Assembly: GCA_001796155.1 (NCBI GenBank)
Contig: MGLU01000090.1
Location: 1-12,871 of the forward strand
DNA from: Chlamydiae bacterium RIFCSPHIGHO2_12_FULL_27_8
GTDB taxonomy: Bacteria > Chlamydiota > Chlamydiia > Chlamydiales > SM23-39
Direction: 5' to 3'
Length of the DNA: 12,871 nucleotides
Each line of letters opens with the position of its first letter. Position 1 is the first letter of the stretch. Positions 5,905-12,279 of the stretch are shown here, piece by piece. The notes beneath the pieces are model-generated. The model saw only the letters and a program-made list of their open reading frames with translations. It did not search any database and had not been told where the DNA came from. The position numbers were made by a program, and so were the translations under genes.

Positions 5905-7458
5905 TTATAAATTAACATAAGGAATTTGAGAACTTAATAATTCATCATCATAACTAACTTTATATGGAGTGACATCTAATGTTCCATCTTTATTTAAAGT
6001 TATATCAGTATTAAGCGTGATAAAAACTGTAGTTAATAATTTTTGTATGTTATCATCTGAAGGTCTCAATTGAAATTCTTTAACAAATTTCACATTAAAA
6101 CTATTAGAATGTTCATTGTACTTTAAAGTTAAACACAACAACAAGCTATCATCGTGAGAACCTATCAATGCTAAACCTAATTTTGACATTTCCAAGAAAA
6201 GAGGTATTAATAAGTCAGGCCATGTAGTTTGAGCAAATATTTGATATAATTTTGCTTGATCTGATTCTTGTAATTGCCCAAATTTATCTACAACTTTCTG
6301 AAATAAATCTAAGTATTTTTCCGGATTTTTCTCAACAATTGATTCTTCTTGAGTTACGTTGCCATTTTTTTTCAATTCTATATAAATACAATCTCTCCTA
6401 TCAAGATCTCCTTCATAAGCTCTCTTAGCTTCTGTAAAATAACCATCTATGAATGTGTGTTGAACCTTTTCACAAAATTTAGGGTCTTTAACAAGATTCT
6501 TAAAATTGTCACGTGAAATAGTGTCCATAAACAATTGATAATTGTAATCAAGCAGTGATTTATTTAATTGTAAAGATTCTAATATGTAATTGTAATGTTG
6601 AATAGCATACCTATTACTTATTTCTACTTCCGGAAATTCATATTCTTCATCTTCTGCAGGTAAAGCTAAATATTTCTCTTTTATTTCCATGAATTTATTT
6701 AAAACCACTTTAAATTTTTCATTCTTTAAAAACGCTTCAAATTGTTCATTCATTATTTTAACTATGTCCTGATATACTTCTTTTGTTTCCTGAGATTTAC
6801 ATTCTTCCGGCAAAGCTAAATATTTCTTTTTTATTTCCATGAATTTAATTAAATGCGCTTCAAATTGTTCCTTCATAAAAAGCACTTTAAATTTTTCATT
6901 CTTTAAAAACGCTTCAAATTGTTCATTCATTATTTCAAGTGTTTGTGCATTCATTATTTTATTTAAAAGCACTTTAAATTGTTTTTCAACTGTTTGCTGC
7001 TCACAATCAGAAACATCAGGGTCACTACTTATAGTTTCCCTATCTAAACTCTCAGAATCACTAACTTTTGGACTTGTAGTTATAGTTTCCCTATCTAAAC
7101 TCTCAGAATCACTAACTTTTGGACTTGAACTACCCATTTTATGAACTTCCATCAACAATTGGTTGTATTCAACAAGACTTTTTGTAAGACTTTTTGTGCC
7201 TCTAAATTTTAAAAAAATACCTAAAATAATTGTTAACATAATAAATGATGGCGTAGAAAATAATACTATTTTTACACCTAAAGCACCTAAGCTTAAAACC
7301 CCAAAAATGTTACATGATAAAATACCCACGGCAATAATCGATGTAGCTAAAGCAATTTTCATAGCTTTATTTGACAAGATTAATTTTCCAGATTGAGTTA
7401 TAGAATGTATATCTATACTTTGAATGAGGTATCTTGGATTAAAGTAAGCACAACTCAT
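5905..7458 (-). CDS. Orphan repeat protein with a paired N-terminal hydrophobic hairpin (517 aa)
   Basis: I do not recognise this protein. Residues 1-33 are polar. Two hydrophobic segments (about 34-58 and 61-84) are joined by a very short turn, so both ends should face the same side of a membrane. A low-complexity acidic/Ser segment follows: SPKVSDSESLDRETI occurs twice at 112-143, with a degenerate third copy (DPDVSD) at 146-151. Residues 155-270 look helical and contain a second duplication: MNEQFEAFLKNEKFKV at 177 and again at 236, each followed by a KFMEIK.KYLALP block, plus shorter copies (FKVLLNKIM). Residues 280-517 are non-repetitive and soluble-looking. The start ATG has an AAAGG ribosome-binding site and an extended -10 promoter upstream. 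No catalytic motif is visible. The layout resembles chlamydial Inc proteins, but this is shape similarity only. Confidence 0.8.
   Translation of the reverse strand: MSCAYFNPRYLIQSIDIHSITQSGKLILSNKAMKIALATSIIAVGILSCNIFGVLSLGALGVKIVLFSTPSFIMLTIILGIFLKFRGTKSLTKSLVEYNQLLMEVHKMGSSSPKVSDSESLDRETITTSPKVSDSESLDRETISSDPDVSDCEQQTVEKQFKVLLNKIMNAQTLEIMNEQFEAFLKNEKFKVLFMKEQFEAHLIKFMEIKKKYLALPEECKSQETKEVYQDIVKIMNEQFEAFLKNEKFKVVLNKFMEIKEKYLALPAEDEEYEFPEVEISNRYAIQHYNYILESLQLNKSLLDYNYQLFMDTISRDNFKNLVKDPKFCEKVQHTFIDGYFTEAKRAYEGDLDRRDCIYIELKKNGNVTQEESIVEKNPEKYLDLFQKVVDKFGQLQESDQAKLYQIFAQTTWPDLLIPLFLEMSKLGLALIGSHDDSLLLCLTLKYNEHSNSFNVKFVKEFQLRPSDDNIQKLLTTVFITLNTDITLNKDGTLDVTPYKVSYDDELLSSQIPYVNL
6659..6943 (-). 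repeat. Diverged internal duplication, 177-bp period, within the orphan repeat gene
   Basis: A stretch of about 53 bases (6706-6758) recurs 177 bases later (6883-6935) essentially unchanged. The neighbouring block encoding FMEIKxKYLALP also recurs (near 6660-6695 and 6807-6845). The right-hand copy has an extra 11-12 codons inserted between the two blocks. The offset is 59 codons, so the reading frame is kept. A further shorter copy of the FKV-LNK-M segment lies at about 6950-6985. Confidence 0.85.
7029..7127 (-). repeat. Two-copy 51-bp tandem repeat in the orphan repeat gene
   Basis: Bases 7029-7076 and 7080-7127 are identical over 48 bases, with a period of 51 bp (17 codons). They encode SPKVSDSESLDRETI plus a linking pair. 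A degenerate third unit lies just to the left (about 7002-7025, encoding DPDVSD). Exact identity in an otherwise drifting sequence points to recent slippage or unequal recombination, so copy number may vary between strains. Confidence 0.95.
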
Positions 7459-7482
7459 ATCTATACCTTTAATTTAAGTATT

Positions 7483-7488
7483 ATTATA
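7483..7488 (-). promoter_or_regulatory. Extended -10 promoter element for the orphan repeat gene
   Basis: On the minus strand the sequence reads TGCTATAAT, a consensus extended -10, ending 24 bases before the ATG at 7458. No good -35 hexamer is seen at the usual distance, which an extended -10 can tolerate. An AAAGG ribosome-binding site lies between it and the start. Confidence 0.5.
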
Positions 7489-7579
7489 GCATATTTACTG
7501 TTAATTTAATAGCCTTACAATTCTTCTTAATTACTTAACAAGATATATATTCTTATATTATTTATAATGAAAGACTTGT

Positions 7580-7604
7580 ACTGCATTACCGAAGGTAATG
7601 CAGT
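7580..7604 (-). terminator. Perfect 11-bp hairpin after the 42-codon gene
   Basis: The arms actgcattacc (7580-7590) and ggtaatgcagt (7594-7604) are perfectly complementary around a 3-base loop. This is the strongest hairpin in the window, with five G-C pairs. It starts 12 bases after the stop of the 42-residue gene. On the minus strand it is followed by ACAAGTCTTT, not a clean T run, so it may be a terminator or an RNA 3'-end stabiliser. On the plus strand there is no gene it could end. Confidence 0.5.
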
Positions 7605-7616
7605 GTTATTATATAA

Positions 7617-7745
7617 TTATTTTTTGAAAGTTGTTTCTTTAATTGGTTCTTTTGGTTTAATTTGTTCCGGCTTACTTGGTGTGCAGGAGCCACTTTTTTG
7701 CATTTTGTCTTGAGGTTTTTGTTCTTTTTTATCTTTTTTGAACAT
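7617..7745 (-). CDS. Lysine-rich 42-residue mini-protein
   Basis: I translated this frame by hand: ATG at 7745 to TAA at 7617, 42 residues. The protein is highly charged (13 Lys) and proline-containing, begins MFKKDKKEQKPQDKMQKSGS, and has a single cysteine in SGSCTPSKPEQ. There is no hydrophobic segment, so it should be cytoplasmic or an intrinsically disordered tail-like peptide. Support for a real gene comes from an AAAAGGAAAA ribosome-binding site 6-7 bases before the ATG, a strong hairpin right after the stop and a structured leader in front. A longer 70-codon frame overlaps it in another phase, but that one starts at TTG without a ribosome-binding site and I consider it a shadow. Function is unknown; nucleic-acid or ribosome binding would fit the charge but is a guess. 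Confidence 0.55.
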   Translation of the reverse strand: MFKKDKKEQKPQDKMQKSGSCTPSKPEQIKPKEPIKETTFKK

Positions 7746-7766
7746 ATTGTTTTCCTTTTATGTTTT

Positions 7767-7808
7767 AAGTAAAATAGCTTAGAAACCACTCTGAGCAAAA
7801 TTTTACTT
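7767..7808 (-). promoter_or_regulatory. Stem-loop in the leader of the 42-codon gene
   Basis: The arms AAGTAAAAT (7800-7808 on the minus strand) and ATTTTACTT (7767-7775) pair over 9 bp. Inside them GCT/AGC and AGA/TCT pair again around a single C/A mismatch and close a 6-base loop GTGGTT. The nested pairing is better than a random AT-rich inverted repeat. It ends about 10 bases before the ribosome-binding site. It could be a leader regulatory element, a small RNA, or transcript protection. It matches no riboswitch class I know. Confidence 0.35.
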
Positions 7809-7974
7809 TCAATCTAACACTAATATTTTTGTTGATTTAAATAAATATTTTTTATACGTCATTGATTATAAATATAATACACAAAAAAATAACTTTTTTT
7901 TATATATTTTTTTTACATAAAGTATTTTTTTAATTTAAAAAAAATAATTTCTATTTTTTTATAAGTAATTAAGC

Positions 7975-7980
7975 TATAAT
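7975..7980 (+). promoter_or_regulatory. -10 box upstream of typA
   Basis: A consensus TATAAT sits 37 bases before the typA ATG, giving a predicted leader of about 30 bases. The -35 position is a T-rich stretch (around 7952-7957) without a good TTGACA match. The interval 7746-8017 otherwise holds only the leader hairpin of the divergent mini-gene and A/T runs. Confidence 0.45.
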
Positions 7981-8017
7981 AATGTTTTAATTCTAAACAA
8001 TTTAGGTAAAAGATTTT

Positions 8018-9832
8018 ATGTTTGAAAGCGAAAAGATCAGAAATATTGCAATTATAGCACATATTGACCATGGCAAAACAACTCTCTTGGATGCACTATT
8101 GAAACAATCAAAGGTTTTTCATGAAAAAGCTATTACATCTGAAAGAATGATGGACAGCTACGATCAGGAAAGAGAACGAGGCATTACAATTTTTGCTAAA
8201 CACACTTCAATTAATTACAAAGATTATAAAGTTAATATTATTGACACCCCGGGACACTCTGATTTTGCAGGTGAAGTAGAAAGAGTTCTCGGAATGGTAA
8301 ATTCCGTTCTTTTATTAGTAGATGCTAAAGAAGGGCCTATGCCGCAAACAAGATTTGTTTTAAAAAAATCATTAGAAATGAATCTGAAACCGATTGTAAT
8401 CTTGAATAAAATAGATAGACCGAACTGCGATCCGACAAGAGTTCTTAATGAAGTTTTCGATCTGTTTGTAGAATTGAATGCGACAGATGATCAACTTGAT
8501 TTTGCATATTGTTACGCAAGCGGTGTAAACGGATTTGCTATTAAAAATTTAGAAGATGAAAAAAAAGATCTAACTCCTCTTATGGAACTAATTATAGAAA
8601 AAGTTCCGGCACCGTCGGGAGATATTAAAAACCCATTTCTGATGCAGATATCAACAATTGACTGGGATGATTATATCGGAAGAGGTGCATGCGGCAGAAT
8701 TCTGCAGGGAAAAGTAAGTAAAAATGAAATGATCAATCATATTAATAAAGATGGTGTAAAAAAGAGTTTTAAAGTTGTAAAAATACAGGGACATTTAGGA
8801 CTTGAAAAAGTTGAACTTGAAACAGCAGCTGTTGGAGATATTATAGTTATTTATGGATGCGATGATGTTACTATCGGCGATGTAATATGTAATGAAAATA
8901 ACAAAATAATACTTGATCCTATCAAAATTGCTCAACCTACTCTTTCTATAGACATAATGGTTAACTCTTCTCCTTTTGCAGGAACAGAAGGTAAAAACCT
9001 TACCATGAATAAAATTAAAGACAGGCTTTTAAAAGAAAAAAGAGCAAATGTAACTCTTTCTATTGATATTCAAGAAGGTGTAATCGATAAAATTACGGTA
9101 TCAGGAAGAGGTGAGCTTCATTTAGCTGTTTTATTAGAAGCTCTGAGAAGAGAAAATTTTGAGTTTAGCGTTTCAAAACCAAAAGTAATTACTAAAGAAG
9201 TTAATTCTGAAATCCATGAACCGATTGAACTTGCTCATATTGAAGTTCCTGAAGAGTATTCAGGAACAATTATCAGTGAACTTGGAATAAGAAAAGGTGA
9301 AATGACCTTTTTAAATACTGATGAGAAAGGGATTACTAAAATGGACTTTTTAATTCCGACAAGAGGAATTATGGGCTGTCAAAATGACTTTTTGACTTTG
9401 ACAAAAGGGCTTATTATAATGACATCAATGTTTGATCATTATGGTGCGTATAAAGGTTTTATACCAAAAAGATCTAAAGGTGTTTTAATTTCTATTGGAG
9501 ACGGCGAAGCCAATGGATATGCTTGCTTCAACCTTCAAAAAAGAGGAACATTATTTGTAAAACATTCTGACAAAGTATATGAAGGAATGATTGTAGGTGA
9601 AAATGCTAGAGAAAATGATCTTATTGTTAACGTAACAAAAGCAAAACAGCTTACAAATGTTAGAGCTGCAGGGAAAGACGAAAATATAATTTTAACTCCT
9701 CCAAAAGTTTTTACTTTAGAACAGGCAATAAATTATATTGAAGATGATGAGCTTGTAGAAATAACACCAAAAAATATTAGGCTTAGAAAAAAATATTTAA
9801 CTGAAAATGATAGAAAAAGAAAAAAGTTATAG
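8018..9832 (+). CDS. typA: Ribosome-associated GTPase TypA/BipA
   Basis: The 604-residue protein is full length for TypA/BipA. The translational-GTPase motifs are all present: AHIDHGKT (14-21, G1), ERGITI (53-58, G2), DTPGH (76-80, G3), NKID (130-133, G4) and ASG (167-169, G5). Domain II, the EF-G-like domains III and V, and the BipA-specific C-terminal domain follow, ending in TPKNIRLRKKYL (583-594) and a basic tail. The lack of EF-G domain IV separates it from EF-G, and the HIDHGKT start and C-terminal block separate it from LepA. TypA binds the 70S ribosome, helps 50S assembly at low temperature and affects stress and virulence traits in several bacteria. The start ATG is preceded by TAGGTAA and a TATAAT promoter. 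The gene ends with a 6-base overlap with the convergent SulP gene. Confidence 0.97.
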   Translation: MFESEKIRNIAIIAHIDHGKTTLLDALLKQSKVFHEKAITSERMMDSYDQERERGITIFAKHTSINYKDYKVNIIDTPGHSDFAGEVERVLGMVNSVLLLVDAKEGPMPQTRFVLKKSLEMNLKPIVILNKIDRPNCDPTRVLNEVFDLFVELNATDDQLDFAYCYASGVNGFAIKNLEDEKKDLTPLMELIIEKVPAPSGDIKNPFLMQISTIDWDDYIGRGACGRILQGKVSKNEMINHINKDGVKKSFKVVKIQGHLGLEKVELETAAVGDIIVIYGCDDVTIGDVICNENNKIILDPIKIAQPTLSIDIMVNSSPFAGTEGKNLTMNKIKDRLLKEKRANVTLSIDIQEGVIDKITVSGRGELHLAVLLEALRRENFEFSVSKPKVITKEVNSEIHEPIELAHIEVPEEYSGTIISELGIRKGEMTFLNTDEKGITKMDFLIPTRGIMGCQNDFLTLTKGLIIMTSMFDHYGAYKGFIPKRSKGVLISIGDGEANGYACFNLQKRGTLFVKHSDKVYEGMIVGENARENDLIVNVTKAKQLTNVRAAGKDENIILTPPKVFTLEQAINYIEDDELVEITPKNIRLRKKYLTENDRKRKKL

Positions 9833-11539
9833 AGCTTGAAGCGGATCCTGTATTGATTTTTCTTTTTCTAAAATATTTTTAGAAAAATTTAATGCCTGAT
9901 CGATATTAGCAAAAACATTTTCTTTTCCAATTTTATTTAAAAATTCATTTTTATTTAAAAATGATAATATATTTTTATTAACTCCAGATAATATAAGTCT
10001 AATCTTTTGTTTTTGAACATAAAAATATATATCTTCCAAAGCTCTAAGAGCGGTTGCATCAATAAATGGAACATGTCTAAGTCTTAATATTAAAATTTTA
10101 GGAGTCCAATTAATTCTAAATAATGCTGTTTTAAATTTTTCTGCAGCTGCAAAAAAGAAAGGACCTTGTATTTCAAAAATTTCAATTTCCAAAGGAATAT
10201 CTTTCAGTTGACTGTTGTATGGATCGTCCAAACAATCTTCTTCTTTTTTTTCTTTTAAAAAATATCCATAACTTGATTGACTAATTTTTGACACAAATAG
10301 AAATACTGAAAGCACTATCCCTGATTGAATTGCAATATTTATACCAAAAACAATTGTCATGAAAAAAGTAGTAAGCAAAACAGCAATATCAGATTTTGGA
10401 CTATTGAAAAGATTGGAAAACATTTTTATTTCGCTCATGTTGTAAGCAATTACAAATAAAATTCCGGCAAGACAAGGAAGAGGAATGTAAATTATCAGTT
10501 TAAAGCAAAAAGAAATAAAAATAAGTAAAAAAAGAGATTGAAAAATAGATGCAAATGGAGATTTTGCACCATTTTTAATTGAAAAAACAGTTCTTGCCAT
10601 ACCGCCTGTTATTGGCAAGCCTGAAAACAAAATACTTACCATATTAGCAATGGATTGGGCTATAAGTTCTGTATCAGGGCGGTGTCGTGTTCCTGTCATT
10701 CCATCTGCAACTGAAGCACATAGTAGAGATTCTATAGCAATAAGAAGAGCGATAGAAAAGGAAGAGGTAAAAATGTCAATAAACATATCAAAATTTAAAG
10801 ATGGAAATGTTAATGAATGAAAGGAAACGGTAAATTCTTTTAAATTTTTTCCTATAGTCTCAACATTAAGATGAAAATAATATGTAACTAAAGATGTTAA
10901 AATAATAGCTATTAAAGAACCCGGGAATTTTGATGTTACCTTTCTAAAATAGATAACAATAAAAATGGTAGAAACTCCCATTATTAAAGCAGTAAAATTT
11001 ATTTGATTTATAGATTGGAATATTAAAAAAAGTTTATAAAAAATATTATTGGTGGACTTGTCTAATGATATCTGCAAAAACATTGGAATCTGATTAACTG
11101 CGATGATTAGAGCTAGTCCGCTTGTAAATCCTACTATAACAGGATATGGTAAAAGCTTTATTGATTTACCTAATTTTAAAAGCCCAATAAGAAGCAAAAA
11201 CATGCTTGACATGAAAATGGCAAGTACCAGGCCTGAGTAGCCATAACTTGATAAAATACCGCTAACTATTACAACAAGGCCGCCTGTAGGGCCTGCAATC
11301 AAATATCTGGAACCTCCAAAGACAGCAATTACAATACCTGCGATAATTGAAGTTATAATCCCCTGCTCAGGTCTAACCCCTGAGGATATTGCATAGCTTA
11401 TTGCCATAGGAAGGGATAAAATTGACAAAATGAATCCGGCGTTCAAGTCATCTTTAAGAAAACGAAGCCGGTATTGTTTTTTTTTAATTAGATCAAAAAA
11501 AACAGGCTTAAAGCCAAATTTTTCAAAAAATTTCAACAT
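9827..11539 (-). CDS. SulP/SLC26-family anion transporter with C-terminal STAS domain
   Basis: The 570-residue protein has a cytoplasmic N-terminus (1-30), a membrane domain of about 10-14 helices (31-420) and a cytoplasmic STAS domain (about 451-552). Family signatures visible are LNAGFILSILSLPMAISYAI (32-51, matching the SulP 'D..AG......iPqgmaya' block), FGGSRYLIAGPTGGLVVIVSG (74-94) and IESLLCASVADGMTGTRHRPDTELIAQSIAN (269-299). GLPITGGMARTVFSIKNGAKSP (307-328) continues the last block. In the STAS domain PFIDATALRALEDI (491-504) matches the anti-sigma-antagonist core. Bacterial members carry sulfate, bicarbonate (BicA) or C4-dicarboxylates (DauA); the substrate cannot be told from sequence. 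An AAAGAGAT ribosome-binding site precedes the ATG. It lies 66 bases downstream of the small secreted-protein gene on the same strand. Confidence 0.93.
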   Translation of the reverse strand: MLKFFEKFGFKPVFFDLIKKKQYRLRFLKDDLNAGFILSILSLPMAISYAISSGVRPEQGIITSIIAGIVIAVFGGSRYLIAGPTGGLVVIVSGILSSYGYSGLVLAIFMSSMFLLLIGLLKLGKSIKLLPYPVIVGFTSGLALIIAVNQIPMFLQISLDKSTNNIFYKLFLIFQSINQINFTALIMGVSTIFIVIYFRKVTSKFPGSLIAIILTSLVTYYFHLNVETIGKNLKEFTVSFHSLTFPSLNFDMFIDIFTSSFSIALLIAIESLLCASVADGMTGTRHRPDTELIAQSIANMVSILFSGLPITGGMARTVFSIKNGAKSPFASIFQSLFLLIFISFCFKLIIYIPLPCLAGILFVIAYNMSEIKMFSNLFNSPKSDIAVLLTTFFMTIVFGINIAIQSGIVLSVFLFVSKISQSSYGYFLKEKKEEDCLDDPYNSQLKDIPLEIEIFEIQGPFFFAAAEKFKTALFRINWTPKILILRLRHVPFIDATALRALEDIYFYVQKQKIRLILSGVNKNILSFLNKNEFLNKIGKENVFANIDQALNFSKNILEKEKSIQDPLQAL

Positions 11540-11605
11540 AGTATCTCTTTAATCTAATCAATAATATATCTATTGCTTCTTTCATGCAATTGCAAGAAAA
11601 AAAAA

Positions 11606-12196
11606 TTAAAAAGATCTTCCATAAGAGAATGAAAATGAGAAAGTTTCCAACAAAACTCCCAAAGGCCAATATTCCTCATTTAATAAAGCAACACCCAAAG
11701 CTGCAGATAAAATATTTATTTCATATTGATAAAAACTTTTTTTATTATTTTTTATTATTTCTTTTCCTGAAATAAACTGAACAGATGGATAAGGATATAA
11801 ACGTTTTGCATTAAATACAACACCCCCTTCCAAATCAAATCCATAATATTTTAATGGATTATCTTCTAAGTGAAACAACATAGCCCCATTAATAGTTATG
11901 ACATGGAAATTGCTTTCATGTTTTAAAAAATACAAAAGAGGTATTGTTCGACATTTTAGAGCAAGATCATAGGAATTCAATGCTTTGTATCTTTTTCTAT
12001 AACCTATCGAAAAATCATTCAATAAAGGAACTGCTGTTGTTCCTATTTGAAAATATCTGAAAGATGAAGGATCAAATTCAACATCCTCCATTTTTTTTAT
12101 TAACTTTTCTTGTTGGGTAGGAAGATTTATATCTTGTGCTATTAAATTTGAACAAATCATGGTAGATAACAAAATAAAAAATAATTTTTTTGTCAT
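11606..12196 (-). CDS. Secreted small protein, candidate outer-membrane beta-barrel
   Basis: I start this gene at ATG 12196 (196 aa) and not at the TTG at 12208, because GAGG lies directly before the ATG at proper spacing and overlaps the TTG extension. Residues 1-20 are a signal peptide (MTKKLFFILLSTMICSNLIA). The mature part alternates polar and hydrophobic/aromatic residues in about eight short stretches, such as FRYFQIGTTAVPL, NFHVITINGAMLFHL and YYGFDLEGGVVF. It ends FSFSFSYGRSF: a terminal Phe with aromatics at alternate positions is the C-terminal signal recognised by BAM in outer-membrane barrels. I recognise no named family. C15 does not sit in a lipobox. An adhesin or membrane-stability role is possible but unproven. 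It lies 66 bases upstream of the SulP gene. Confidence 0.7.
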   Translation of the reverse strand: MTKKLFFILLSTMICSNLIAQDINLPTQQEKLIKKMEDVEFDPSSFRYFQIGTTAVPLLNDFSIGYRKRYKALNSYDLALKCRTIPLLYFLKHESNFHVITINGAMLFHLEDNPLKYYGFDLEGGVVFNAKRLYPYPSVQFISGKEIIKNNKKSFYQYEINILSAALGVALLNEEYWPLGVLLETFSFSFSYGRSF

Positions 12197-12218
12197 AATT
12201 AACCTCAAAAAGTTGAAA

Positions 12219-12247
12219 ATTATGTATAATTCATTTTTAAAAGTAAA
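12219..12247 (-). promoter_or_regulatory. Candidate sigma-70-type promoter of the small secreted-protein gene
   Basis: On the minus strand a -35-like TTTACT (12242-12247) and a -10-like CATAAT (12219-12224) are separated by exactly 17 bases. The -10 ends 23 bases before the ATG at 12196, leaving a leader of about 15 bases with the GAGG ribosome-binding site. Such A/T-rich matches arise by chance, so confidence is limited. Confidence 0.4.
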
Positions 12248-12279
12248 AGATTAAATTATATTTTGATATTAAAAGTTTT

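Noticed and set aside
6839..7144. 101-codon plus-strand frame inside the orphan repeat gene
   Set aside because: It is antisense to the repeats and its serine/leucine pattern mirrors the repeat on the other strand; no promoter or ribosome-binding site is visible.
7586..7798. 70-codon minus-strand frame starting at TTG
   Set aside because: It has no ribosome-binding site, covers both hairpins, and overlaps the 42-codon ATG frame, which has a good ribosome-binding site.
11572..11590. 5-bp inverted repeat attgc/gcaat between the SulP and small secreted-protein genes
   Set aside because: It is too short and has a 9-base loop; not enough to call a terminator.
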